DNA from: Paenibacillus sp. FSL M7-0420
GTDB lineage: Bacteria > Bacillota > Bacilli > Paenibacillales > Paenibacillaceae
DNA length: 64,000 nucleotides
NCBI RefSeq assembly: GCF_038002345.1
Contig: NZ_JBBOCJ010000001.1
Span: 4,526,001 to 4,590,000 of the forward strand
Reading direction: 5' to 3'
Below are positions 17,351 to 25,776 of the stretch, in pieces (the stretch's first letter is position 1; the number at the start of each line of letters is the position of its first letter). Both the position numbers and the translations under genes were made by a program. Under the pieces are notes generated by a model, which did not search any database, had not been told where the DNA came from, and saw only the letters and a list, made by a program, of their open reading frames with translations.

Positions 17351-19996
17351 CTACGACTTGCGCGGGGCATCCTTATTCTCAGGCATCCGGGTGTTATCTC
17401 TTGTTTTGTTGAAGGATGGCCTTGTTTTGGAGCTGAGCACCGGCTGGCGCAGGAGGATCTCCGCCATAGCTTTTGCATTAAATGGTATAAACGGCCACAT
17501 GTAAGGAGAGTTATACGAACGGTGCGTGGTCAGCAGCACCACCAGCAGCGTCGTCCCGATCATGAAGCCGGGGATGCCGTAAGCAGCCACCGCCAGCAGC
17601 AGCGCAAGCCGGACAATCCGGTTGGCCAGCCCCAGCTCGTAGCTCGGCGTTGCAAACATCCCGATAGAGGCCACCGCCATATAGAGCACCACTTCATTGA
17701 CAAAAAGACCGGTCTGCACAGCGATATCACCGACCAGAATAGCGGCGATCAGCCCCATCGCGGAGCCGAGCGGCGTCGGTGTATGCACTGCAGCCATCCG
17801 CAGCAGGTCTACCCCCAGCTCAACGATCAGGAACTGGGCAATGAGCGGGAGATTGGCAGATTTTTGCGGACCGATGAAATCAAGCATGCCGGGCTTCAGC
17901 TCCGGATGGAGAACCATCAGCATCCACAGCGGAAGCAGGAACATCGATGCAAAGATCCCGATGAAGCGGACCCAGCGGAGATAAGTCCCCATAAAAGGCG
18001 TCTGGCGGTTCTCTTCCGCATGCTGGCACAGATCAAAGAACGTCGTCGGCAGCACCATGACACTCGGGGAAGTATCGACAAACACAACCACCCGGCCCTC
18101 CAGCAGATGGGAAGCGACGATATCCGGCCGTTCCGAATAACGGACCAGCGGATAAGGGTTCCAGCCGCCGCCGACAATCGCTTCCTCCAGCTGCTTGTCC
18201 GCCAGGGGAATGCCGTCGAGATTGACGCTTTTCAGCTTGTCCGTAACGGCCTGCACCTGGGTCTTATCCACGATATCATCGATGTAAGCTAAGCAGACAT
18301 CTGTCCGGGTCCGCCGTCCAATCTGATGCATCTCCAGCTTCAGCCCAGGGTCGCGGATACGTCTTCTAACCAGAGCCACGTTGCTTAGCAGCGTCTCTGT
18401 GAAGCCGTCCCGCGATCCGCGGACCACCCGCTCAATCGAAGGCTCATCCGGGCTGCGGGAAGGATACGAACGGGTATCCATGATAATAACCTGCGATTCC
18501 CCTTCAATGAAGATCGCGCTCATGCCGGCTAACACTTTGTTGATGCTCTCGCTGAACAGCTCGCCCTTCTCCACCTGGACATGGGGAATATATTCACTCA
18601 TGAAGCTGGCGAGGACATCTGTCGATACATTTTCGGGGGTCAGATACGTCAGGCGCTTCAGAATTTCATCGATAATCGTATCCTTGGCGAAGCCGCTGAT
18701 GCATAGCAGCGCAGCGCTTTTCCCGCCGAAGGACATTTCCCTGAACACAATATCGAAGGAGGAGCCCAGCCCAAGTACCTCGGTCAGTGTATTTTTCGCA
18801 TCCGCCAGGGATTGCGGGATCTTGTCGTTGCCTTGCCAATAGGTAATCGACTGCTCCAGGGAGTCAGAGCGTTCATTGTCCCTTTTTTGCTGCATAGGGT
18901 CCTTAGGCTTGCCTGCAGAATCCGCTCCCTTACCGGCTTTGGCCTTCTTAGGGGCGGACTGCTTGGGCGCAGACTTCTGCGATTGCTGAGGCTGACCGTC
19001 CTCCTGACCTTCCTCCTGATCCTCAGGCTCTTCATCATCTCCAAATAATCTGGCAAAAAAGCCTTTATGGCTCTTATCCTCACTTTGTTCGCCCAGTTCG
19101 TCCGAAGCTTCCATATCCTGTGACTGGCCTCTGCCGTCTTCATGGGCTCCCTGTCCCGCGCCGGAATCCGCAGCTGAATTATCCGTTCCTGAATGATCTG
19201 TCCCTGCCTGTGCAGCTCCGGTCTGCCCGGGTGTACCCGTACCTTCGGAATCTTCTGATTCCGGGCCTGCAAAACCGGCGGAGGCAGAATCCCCGGCAAA
19301 ATGTGTTCCCTGCTGCGAATCGTCTGCTGCCTGGTCTCCCGCACCGGATTCCGCAGCTGCTTCCTCCGGCTGACCAGACTTGCCCAGTTCATCAGCAGCT
19401 TCCATCTCCTGAATCGGTCCATCCATATTGCCGGAGCCGTCCCCGTCCTGCTCCTCCGGCCCGGCATCGTCGCCGAACAGACTGCTGAAGAACCCTTTGA
19501 TCCCTCCGCCGGACGATTCCTGATCGTCTCCGTTCTCGGATGCGGGATCATCCCCTGGACTGGCCTCATCATCTGTAGCCGCAGCATCTTTCCCGCCGAC
19601 AGCCCCGCCATCTCCAGATGCAGCGTCCTTACCTCCGCTATCCTCACCTTCTCCAGTTGCAGCGTCCTTACCTCCGCTATCCTCACCTTCTCCAGATGCC
19701 GCACTCTGACCGCCACCAGCTTCTCCAAGATTCGCCGCCTGGGCTACTTCATTTCCGTCCCCGCCACTATCTGACGGAGCAGCATCCAAGCCCGATGGGC
19801 TCTCCTGCCCGCCCTCAATCGGGCGCGTCACCGCCCCCAGCTCCGCCGACGCCTCCAGCTCCTGACCCTTGCCGCTCTGGGACGCAGCCGGTTGCTCTTC
19901 CTGCTCCGGTGCCTTTTTCTCCGGCGATTTCTGCTGCGCAGAACGGTCTTTCTTTTTATCCGTCTCTACCCGATCACCGCTGTGAATATACTTCAC
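17351..19996 (-). CDS. spoVAF: SpoVAF, GerA-family protein with long acidic N-terminal extension
   Basis: 881 residues, against about 490 for Bacillus SpoVAF. Residues about 377-860 are a GerA/SpoVAF core: a soluble region (RDGFTETLLSNVALVRRRIRDP, SERPDIVASHLLEGRVVVFVDTSPSVMVLPTTFFD) followed by about five membrane segments. Residues 1-375 are low-complexity and acidic. They contain two copies of KGFF-x-x-LFGDD (167-177 and 311-321), three copies of Q-[ED]-[LM]-EA-x-x-ELG (45-54, 196-205, 293-302) and a GEGEDSGGKDAA repeat. The start is GTG with AAGGGGG 7 nt upstream. SpoVAF is a forespore membrane protein linked to germination; sigma-G control is expected but I did not verify a promoter. Confidence 0.9.
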   Translation of the reverse strand: MKYIHSGDRVETDKKKDRSAQQKSPEKKAPEQEEQPAASQSGKGQELEASAELGAVTRPIEGGQESPSGLDAAPSDSGGDGNEVAQAANLGEAGGGQSAASGEGEDSGGKDAATGEGEDSGGKDAASGDGGAVGGKDAAATDDEASPGDDPASENGDDQESSGGGIKGFFSSLFGDDAGPEEQDGDGSGNMDGPIQEMEAADELGKSGQPEEAAAESGAGDQAADDSQQGTHFAGDSASAGFAGPESEDSEGTGTPGQTGAAQAGTDHSGTDNSAADSGAGQGAHEDGRGQSQDMEASDELGEQSEDKSHKGFFARLFGDDEEPEDQEEGQEDGQPQQSQKSAPKQSAPKKAKAGKGADSAGKPKDPMQQKRDNERSDSLEQSITYWQGNDKIPQSLADAKNTLTEVLGLGSSFDIVFREMSFGGKSAALLCISGFAKDTIIDEILKRLTYLTPENVSTDVLASFMSEYIPHVQVEKGELFSESINKVLAGMSAIFIEGESQVIIMDTRSYPSRSPDEPSIERVVRGSRDGFTETLLSNVALVRRRIRDPGLKLEMHQIGRRTRTDVCLAYIDDIVDKTQVQAVTDKLKSVNLDGIPLADKQLEEAIVGGGWNPYPLVRYSERPDIVASHLLEGRVVVFVDTSPSVMVLPTTFFDLCQHAEENRQTPFMGTYLRWVRFIGIFASMFLLPLWMLMVLHPELKPGMLDFIGPQKSANLPLIAQFLIVELGVDLLRMAAVHTPTPLGSAMGLIAAILVGDIAVQTGLFVNEVVLYMAVASIGMFATPSYELGLANRIVRLALLLAVAAYGIPGFMIGTTLLVVLLTTHRSYNSPYMWPFIPFNAKAMAEILLRQPVLSSKTRPSFNKTRDNTRMPENKDAPRKS

Positions 19997-20009
19997 TCCC
20001 TAGCCCCCT

Positions 20010-20435
20010 TTACTGTTGATAGACAAACCAGTCGAACAATGACCCTGCCACCTTGCCGCATACCATCGCCATCAAGAGACCAAGCAACAGATGGGTCATA
20101 TGCAGACGTTTGGCCAGGATCGGCAGGACATTCAGCACCTCGGTCAGAGCCGCCGCCAGCATGCCGATGAATATGCCGTTGAACAGGCCGACCCCCAGCT
20201 CGATCAGCGGGCCCGCCGCCATTTTCCAGTTCCAGAAGTCACTTACCGTTCCCAATAGGGAACCGCCGACCATCGCTCCCTCATACCAGTGAACCTTGTC
20301 ATAGGAGGAGGTAAGCTGCGCCAGCCGGGGGATGATGTCCAGCACTACGAATAATGCAATCACTCCTCCGCCCACCGCGATTCCCCCGGCAATCCCGAGC
20401 AGCAGATGAAGTCCGAGCGACAGCGGTGCGGTCAT
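20010..20435 (-). CDS. spoVAB: Stage V sporulation protein AB
   Basis: 141 residues with about four hydrophobic segments, matching SpoVAB in size and pattern (IAGGIAVGGGVIALFVVLDIIPRL, the Y-x-x-VHWYEGAMVGGSLLG segment, GIFIGMLAAALTEVLNVLPI). It is part of the inner spore membrane SpoVA system that moves dipicolinic acid. It overlaps spoVAA by 4 nt (ATGA) and is followed after 13 nt by spoVAF. Confidence 0.9.
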   Translation of the reverse strand: MTAPLSLGLHLLLGIAGGIAVGGGVIALFVVLDIIPRLAQLTSSYDKVHWYEGAMVGGSLLGTVSDFWNWKMAAGPLIELGVGLFNGIFIGMLAAALTEVLNVLPILAKRLHMTHLLLGLLMAMVCGKVAGSLFDWFVYQQ

Positions 20436-21097
20436 GCGCCCCCCTCCCGTCTGCCGGGTGCTTCGTCACTGCGGCGTTTCATTTTGCGGTACTCCTCGTT
20501 GATTACATATTGATCGATATTCTTCTGATACAGGAACATTTCTACCTCAAGGGGAGTCGGCTCCTCGTTCCATTTCTTTTTGAACAAATGATTGAAAAAA
20601 ATCACCATCCCAAGTCCGATGCCCAGCGAATAGGCAATCTGAAACAGATAAGGATGCTCGTCCCTGCGTCCCGTCAGCATCTCCACAATCCGGATCTGTA
20701 CCTCCAGCATGCTGACATCGGCATGGAAATTCATAATCGTCAGCGCCGAGCCGAAGAACAGCAGCAGCCAGACCAGAACGAACAGGGCTATAGAAGGTTT
20801 AGCAGCCGTAGCCGGACCTTCAATCTGTACAATGGTGCGGCCTTCGCCAATCGGCTGAATCTCCGCATCGGGATACACATCCTGAATCCGGGGAATGACG
20901 GTCAGCAGATCAATCAGAATCAGATTGCCGTCACTCTCCTTCGGCTGAAGCACAAGCAGTGTATACAGCGGCTCCCGCCACTGCGGATCAGTGATCAGAT
21001 AAGCGACATCGCGCAGCAGCACCCCCTTGCCCTTGGGCACCGTCACCCGGTTCTTAAGCTGGATATATATGGATGTAGCCGGAGAATCAGTGTTCAT
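20432..21097 (-). CDS. spoVAA: Stage V sporulation protein AA
   Basis: 221 residues: a soluble N-terminal domain (IYIQLKNRVTVPKGKGVLLRDVAYL, then IDLLTVIPRIQDVYPDAEIQPIGEGRTIVQI) and two membrane helices (about 104-124 and 155-176). This matches SpoVAA. AAGGAGG lies 7 nt before the ATG. It is the first gene of a shortened spoVA operon: spoVAC, spoVAD and the spoVAE genes found between AB and AF in Bacillus are absent here. Confidence 0.92.
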   Translation of the reverse strand: MNTDSPATSIYIQLKNRVTVPKGKGVLLRDVAYLITDPQWREPLYTLLVLQPKESDGNLILIDLLTVIPRIQDVYPDAEIQPIGEGRTIVQIEGPATAAKPSIALFVLVWLLLFFGSALTIMNFHADVSMLEVQIRIVEMLTGRRDEHPYLFQIAYSLGIGLGMVIFFNHLFKKKWNEEPTPLEVEMFLYQKNIDQYVINEEYRKMKRRSDEAPGRREGGA

Positions 21098-21284
21098 CTG
21101 CGGGCCTCCTTAAGCTCAGGTGTGATGCGGTCCTACGGCAAGAATAAGGGTAGTATGGGAAAAAAGGCTTATTTTTACTCTTCTCCTCCGCAATTCATCG
21201 TGAGTAAGCAGGACCACCGAAACTTTTCCTGCCTCAGGGCCGTCTATAGTTACAGTTATTTACACAGAAGGGATGGAAGGTCAT

Positions 21285-22442
21285 ATGAGAAAAGCATTGC
21301 ACCACTCCTTACGGATGGTTCTCTCTGCATCGATGCTTCTGGCATTCGCTGCGCCGCTCACAGCACATGCAGCCGAGAAGATCGAGGTATACGATTCCTA
21401 TACCAGCAAGAGCAGTAACGTCCAGCTGTATTCGGTGAGTCAATTGGACGGGAACCAGTTCATCAATGCCGTCATTGCCCGGCAGCCGGATGGGACCTAT
21501 AGTAAATGGCCGGAGGCTTTTCAGCATTTCCGGAAGAGTGACAGCGGGAACCTGCAATTGACGGGGATGGATGATCCGGAGCAAGCCTATGTCTACGATA
21601 CGCAGAGCCAGTCCATTATGCGCAAAAGCGAATACACCCTATCCCCTGACGGCCGCTGGGGTGTGCTGGAGCGTTCCCGTTACGAACGTCAGCCGGAGGG
21701 CTATGTCGCGAAATTCAACGATCAGTATCTGAGAAGTACCGTAACCGGCAAAGTATCCGTCTATTATTCTATTCAGCAGTATTACAATGCCCGGTGGATC
21801 AACCAGCATACGCTGCTTGAGAGCGGATATAATGAGGCTGCCAGGCAGAATGTGATCAGTACGTACGATCCGTCCACTGGGAAGCGGCAGGAGCTGCTGA
21901 AAGGGACCTTGAACAACTGGAACTTGACGAAGGGACTGCTGCAATATGTCAAAAACGAGCCCAAACGTCTCCCTTGGATCTATAATCTGAAGGACGGATC
22001 GTCACGCCTGGTCAAGGACACCCGCGAGCTTGAAGCCTTGTTCCCTGCTCCTCCATCTTCAAGACCGGAAGTCACATTCCCTAAGGGTATGCTGTTGAAA
22101 GAGCTGCCTGTCACGGAAATGCCGATCACCTTAGCCTATGAACACAACCTGAATCTGGACGGAAAAAGTGTGGATGTATCCACAGTATTCACTAAGGGCG
22201 GACAAGAGTGGATACCGGTGAAGCCGCTTGCCGCGGCCCTCGGCTGGAAGATCGAAGTCATGAACATTAGCGCAACCGGCGACCCTTCCGCTGCTTATAT
22301 CTACAAAGTTACAAACGGCAGCAGTCACGCAGTCCTCACCCCTGTGAACAGCTTCAATTCGGCAAGCAGGCTGTATATCGCACCAGCGCAGCTTAAGGAG
22401 CTTGGGTACAAGAGCATCAAGGTCACTCCATATGTGAAATAA
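21285..22442 (+). CDS. Secreted protein with C-terminal stalk-like copper-amine-oxidase-N domain
   Basis: About 385 residues with a signal peptide (hydrophobic LRMVLSASMLLAFAAPLTAHA, cleavage after AHA). The central part resembles a beta-propeller-like reporter of settings (LSPDGRWGVLERSRYE, ISTYDPSTGKRQELLKGTL). Residues about 290-385 (NLDGKSVDVSTVFTKGGQEWIPVKPLAAALGWKIEV) look like the copper-amine-oxidase N-terminal-like domain common in Paenibacillus secreted proteins. No function can be assigned. The ATG at 21285 is preferred (GGAAGG 4 nt upstream) over one at 21273. It is divergent from spoVAA. Confidence 0.7.
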   Translation: MRKALHHSLRMVLSASMLLAFAAPLTAHAAEKIEVYDSYTSKSSNVQLYSVSQLDGNQFINAVIARQPDGTYSKWPEAFQHFRKSDSGNLQLTGMDDPEQAYVYDTQSQSIMRKSEYTLSPDGRWGVLERSRYERQPEGYVAKFNDQYLRSTVTGKVSVYYSIQQYYNARWINQHTLLESGYNEAARQNVISTYDPSTGKRQELLKGTLNNWNLTKGLLQYVKNEPKRLPWIYNLKDGSSRLVKDTRELEALFPAPPSSRPEVTFPKGMLLKELPVTEMPITLAYEHNLNLDGKSVDVSTVFTKGGQEWIPVKPLAAALGWKIEVMNISATGDPSAAYIYKVTNGSSHAVLTPVNSFNSASRLYIAPAQLKELGYKSIKVTPYVK

Positions 22443-22488
22443 AATCACTCCAGCGGCGGCAGCCTTCCCCTGCTTCTGCTATAAGGCA

Positions 22489-22536
22489 AAGAGGATGTTC
22501 CCGGACGGCGCGGCCGTGTAGGAACATCCTCTTTGT
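22489..22536. terminator. Bidirectional terminator
   Basis: GAGGATGTTCC and GGAACATCCTC form a perfect 11-bp stem, extended by AA/TT and followed by TTTGTCT on the plus strand. It lies between two convergent genes (the secreted protein and the EamA transporter). Confidence 0.8.
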
Positions 22537-22589
22537 CTATGCTGCGCTGGGTCCTGGGGTATGTCCCCTCAGACTGCAGCGCTATGAAG

Positions 22590-23552
22590 TTAATTCTGTT
22601 TGGCCGGCTGCAGCTGACCCCGCTGCTGACTGGAGATGAAGAACAGTGCTGTCCAGATCAGCGCGAAGCCGACAATCTGCGGCAGGGTTACAAGCTGCTG
22701 ATAGACCACCCAGTTAATCAGAATACCGGTCATCGGGAAGCTGAGTTCGGCCAGGGTTGCTACCGAAGCTTTGGTCGTATTCAATCCCTTGTAGTAGAGC
22801 AGCATGCTGAGCAGTCCGGGCAGCAGCGCCTGCAGCAGCAGGTTAATGGCAACTGCCGCCGAGCCGCTGACTCCGCCGCTCATCTGCCACGGGGCGCCTT
22901 CCATACTTGTAATGACGAACAGCAGCGGAAGCGCCAGAATGAAGCGCAGTGAGGTTACTGTCTCATATTTCATTGAGCCCAGCAGATAACGGCCCATGAC
23001 TGTAGAGCCGCCCCACAATGCAGCAGCGCCCAGCGCCATCAGGCTTCCTACGCCCATGAAGCTGTTCACATGGCCGAAGGGAATCGTCCAGCCGAAGGTC
23101 AGCAGGTACGTCCCGGCCAGCGCAACAATAAGCAGCGGTGCGAAATTGCGCGGCAGGCGTTCTTTTAGAATAACAGCGGCAAGACCAATGGCGAACAAGG
23201 GCTGAAGCTTCTGGAGCAGCAGCACGGCATTGAAGTCTCCGCTGGACAGGGCTTTGGTGAACAGAATGGTCGCTACGGCTGAGCCGCCCCACGATACCAC
23301 GAGCAGCGCTGCGGCCTGGCGCAGACGGACACCCTTCAGCTCTGCGCGATTGCGCCACATTACCGGAGCGGCAACCAGGAAGAGCACAACATGCTCAAGC
23401 AGGACAATCTGGGACGAAGTCAGGGATTTCAGCAGGATAATGCGGAACAGCGGGTCAACTCCCCATAAGGCCGCCCCCAGAACCACCAGCCAGAATCCGC
23501 TGCGCACCGGTGCGGTACGCACGCCTTGGGATGAAGCAGATACATTACTCAT
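22590..23552 (-). CDS. EamA/DMT family transporter under FMN riboswitch, probable riboflavin transporter
   Basis: 320 residues with ten predicted membrane helices in two EamA repeats (first half from FWLVVLGAALWGVDPLF, second from SFMGVGSLMALGAAALWGGSTVMGRYLL). The drug/metabolite transporter superfamily moves diverse small molecules. The leader has an FMN aptamer followed by an intrinsic terminator, so expression should fall when flavin is plentiful; by analogy with RibN-type EamA carriers the substrate is probably riboflavin or a related flavin. This substrate is inferred from regulation, not from sequence. AAGGAG lies 9 nt before the ATG. Monocistronic. Confidence 0.85.
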   Translation of the reverse strand: MSNVSASSQGVRTAPVRSGFWLVVLGAALWGVDPLFRIILLKSLTSSQIVLLEHVVLFLVAAPVMWRNRAELKGVRLRQAAALLVVSWGGSAVATILFTKALSSGDFNAVLLLQKLQPLFAIGLAAVILKERLPRNFAPLLIVALAGTYLLTFGWTIPFGHVNSFMGVGSLMALGAAALWGGSTVMGRYLLGSMKYETVTSLRFILALPLLFVITSMEGAPWQMSGGVSGSAAVAINLLLQALLPGLLSMLLYYKGLNTTKASVATLAELSFPMTGILINWVVYQQLVTLPQIVGFALIWTALFFISSQQRGQLQPAKQN

Positions 23553-23591
23553 CTTTCATTCTCCTTGTCGATACAAACCCTCGATAGAGAC

Positions 23592-23636
23592 CAAAAACCC
23601 CCGTGAGTCCTGAGAACAGGACATACATCGGGGGCG
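23592..23636 (-). terminator. Attenuator terminator of the second FMN riboswitch
   Basis: On the minus strand CCCCCG pairs with CGGGGG and inside it GTCCTG pairs with CAGGAC around TTCT; TTTTT follows. It sits between the FMN aptamer and the EamA gene start, as expected for an off-switch expression platform. Confidence 0.88.
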
Positions 23637-23683
23637 TTATCAATAAAGACATACGGAATAGGCCCGCCTGCCTTTATCTTATG

Positions 23684-23826
23684 ATCCTCTCCCATCCGGA
23701 CTTTACCGTCGGCTCTGGATTGTCACCAGATCAGTCGCTTCCTCTTGTGATAGAGTAACGAGTCGCGGGCTTAGTTCTCTCGAACATCACCGCCGGTCAG
23801 GAATTTCACCTTACCCCGAGAATCTT
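23684..23826 (-). promoter_or_regulatory. FMN riboswitch of the EamA transporter gene
   Basis: Minus-strand RFN blocks are present: CGGGGTAAGGTGAAATTCC, TGACCGGCGGTGATG, AAGCCCGCGA, CTGATCTGGTGACAATCC, AGAGCCGACGGTAAAGTC and CGGATGGGAGAGGATC. The architecture equals that of the rib operon aptamer at 7321-7490. It lies about 130 nt upstream of the transporter start. Confidence 0.95.
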
Positions 23827-23935
23827 GTATTCTGTTATTATTTTCACAATCCCAGAATACCTCTGATTCTTCATTTCGTCCAGCTTTTTATGAAAATAAT
23901 CATTATATTTCATTCAATAATCATCAAAGCAATCA

Positions 23936-23988
23936 TTCTGCCAACCAAATCTGCGTGCCGCATCCAGGTTCTGGTTCGTTTGGCAGAA
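23936..23988 (+). promoter_or_regulatory. Inverted repeat overlapping a possible promoter of the PstS-like gene
   Basis: TTCTGCCAA (23936) and TTGGCAGAA (23980) are perfect complements 35 nt apart. The second arm contains TTGGCA, which with TACACT 17 nt downstream could be a sigma-A promoter for the gene at 24060. The repeat is thus a candidate operator. This is inference from pattern only. The rest of 23830-24059 is AT-rich and shows nothing else. Confidence 0.4.
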
Positions 23989-24059
23989 ATGGCGGCTTGC
24001 GATACACTATAGTATGAGCATTAATCATACCCAATATAGAGATTTTTTTGGAGGTCATC

Positions 24060-25238
24060 ATGAAAAGAAGCTTTCCGACCAATCTGCTGTATTCCATCTT
24101 TGCTCTGGCCGGCATTGCCATTAGCGGCTTTTTTACTTACTTTATTGTCTCTTTTACCGGAGGGATGCTGTTCTATGGCCCACTTGTCCTGGTCGTTGCA
24201 TCAGGGCTGGCTGTATTCTCCATACTCAGCATCTTCGGCTTGTTCAGCAGGAAGGTACGCCGGATGCTCCTGGCTGCTTTTGCCGGAATCTGTGTGCTGG
24301 CAGCCGCAGGCCATGAGATCAGGCAATCGTATGTGAACAGCCTTGCGGAAGTGAGGGAGCCTGAAGTGGACTTGTACCAATATGCCCCCTTTGAGGCGAA
24401 TACCAAAGTTGCCTCTATTGAGCATAAGGCGTCCTATCAGCTTACGGAGCAACTGCCCCGTTTGGATGGTGCAACCGCGCTCTATCCGCTGTATTCTGCT
24501 TTTGCCCAGGCGGTGTATCCGCAAGATACCTATAACTCCAGCATTGAGCTGACCGGAAATGATCTCGTTCTGTGCACCAGCACTTCCGAGGCTTACAGGC
24601 GGTTGATCGCCGGAAACGCTGATATTATCTTCGCTGCAGCCCCTTCGCTGGCCCAGACGAAGCAGGCGAAGCTGGCAGGCCGTGAACTGAAGCTCACCCC
24701 GATCGGGCGCGAAGCATTCGTCTTCTTCGTCAACAAGCGCAATCCGGTGGACAGCTTAACGATAGAGCAGATTAAGGACATCTATTCCGGCACCGTCACG
24801 AACTGGTCGGAGGTTGGCGGCAAGAAGGCGTCTATCCGTGCTTTTCAGCGGGCAGAGAACAGCGGCAGCCAGACCAAGCTGCAAAAAATCATGGAGGACC
24901 GCCAGCTGATGGCTCCCCCGAAGGAGAATGTCGCGGATGTGATGAGCGGGATTATCAGCCTAACCGCCAGCTACCGCAACTTCAATAACGCGCTCGGCTT
25001 CAGCTTCCTGTTCTACGCCTCACAGATGAATGCCAGCGATGAGATTAAGCTGCTGGCCATCGATCAGGTGCCACCCTCCAAGGAGACCATCCGCAGCGGC
25101 GAATACCCGCTCACCGTCGAATTCTACGCCGTAACGGCCGGCAGCACCAACCCGAACATCGAGCCGTTCCTGGACTGGATTCTATCCGCCGAAGGCCAGG
25201 AGCTGGTGGAGAAAACCGGGTATACGCCAGTTAAATAA
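24060..25238 (+). CDS. Membrane-anchored PstS-like substrate-binding protein
   Basis: 392 residues. The first about 95 contain three hydrophobic helices (LLYSIFALAGIAISGFFTYFIV, LFYGPLVLVVASGLAVFSILSIFGL, MLLAAFAGICVLAAAG), and the rest is a PBP-like domain of the PstS type: DGATALYPLYSAFAQAVYP, CTSTSEAYRRLIAGNADIIFAAAPS, IKDIYSGTVTNWSEVGG, IRAFQRAENSGSQTKLQKIM, AEGQELVEKTGYTPV. Ordinary PstS has a signal peptide or lipobox and sits with pstCAB; here neither is present. It probably senses or holds an anion such as phosphate at the outer membrane face. GGAGG lies 5 nt before the ATG. Monocistronic. Confidence 0.8.
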   Translation: MKRSFPTNLLYSIFALAGIAISGFFTYFIVSFTGGMLFYGPLVLVVASGLAVFSILSIFGLFSRKVRRMLLAAFAGICVLAAAGHEIRQSYVNSLAEVREPEVDLYQYAPFEANTKVASIEHKASYQLTEQLPRLDGATALYPLYSAFAQAVYPQDTYNSSIELTGNDLVLCTSTSEAYRRLIAGNADIIFAAAPSLAQTKQAKLAGRELKLTPIGREAFVFFVNKRNPVDSLTIEQIKDIYSGTVTNWSEVGGKKASIRAFQRAENSGSQTKLQKIMEDRQLMAPPKENVADVMSGIISLTASYRNFNNALGFSFLFYASQMNASDEIKLLAIDQVPPSKETIRSGEYPLTVEFYAVTAGSTNPNIEPFLDWILSAEGQELVEKTGYTPVK

Positions 25239-25284
25239 GCAGAGGCACCAGCATCCTTTACGGGGGATGGATGCTGCTGCCTGC

Positions 25285-25389
25285 GCTTGCCTATTGTAAT
25301 CGGTTTTTCGATTACATTTGGTCCACGCGCCCCGCGCCTGCCCATTGTAATCGGTTTTTCGATTACATCCGGCCGCACGCCGCTGCGCT
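25285..25389. repeat. Tandem array 2, left part (two units)
   Basis: Two 51-bp units (starting 25290 and 25341) of the form CC[TC]ATTGTAATCG-GTTTTT-CGATTACAT...; each carries the hairpin TGTAATCG/CGATTACA. They are the left portion of array 2, cut off from the rest by the IS3-family element. Removing the element and one 3-bp duplication restores a spacing of exactly 51 bp to the next unit at 26693. Confidence 0.95.
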
Positions 25390-25473
25390 TGGTATTATCC
25401 CCTTTAAGTAGACACTCGAAAAAACCTCATGTGTTAACATGAGGAAATGAGTGAACTGGGAGGGGATTTTGGT

Positions 25474-25776
25474 ATGGCCAAAAAGGGACAAGTGTTTCAA
25501 TCGTACACGGAGGCATTCAAGAAAGAGGCTATTCAAGCCTATTTTACAGGAGGGGAGAGCTATAAGGTCGTCTCCGACAGGTTGGGGATTGTGAACTGTA
25601 CCCAGCTTAAAGTATGGGTAAAGAAATATCGGAATGGGGAGCCACTCCATACACCAAAAGGGGCAACAAGCCCTTTAAAAGGACGTCCACGTTCTACATT
25701 TGCCAGTATAGAAGAAGAACGAGATTACTTAAAGGCACAGGTGGACTACTTAAAAAAGCGGTATCCAAATCTGTAA
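25474..25776 (+). CDS. IS3 family transposase OrfA
   Basis: About 100 residues with the helix-turn-helix of IS3 OrfA (TEAFKKEAIQAYFTGGESYKVVSDRLGIVNCTQLKVWVKKY) and a C-terminal leucine-zipper-like part (EEERDYLKAQVDYLKK). It binds the inverted repeats. The start at 25474 is chosen because GGGAGGGG lies 8 nt upstream; an ATG at 25447 is possible. Near its end the frame contains TTA-AAA-AAG, where ribosomes can slip back by one to make OrfAB. Confidence 0.92.
   Translation: MAKKGQVFQSYTEAFKKEAIQAYFTGGESYKVVSDRLGIVNCTQLKVWVKKYRNGEPLHTPKGATSPLKGRPRSTFASIEEERDYLKAQVDYLKKRYPNL

Noticed and set aside
17210..18292. Plus-strand 360-codon frame opposite spoVAF
   Set aside because: It mirrors the GerA-family coding frame; no recognisable domain or start signal.
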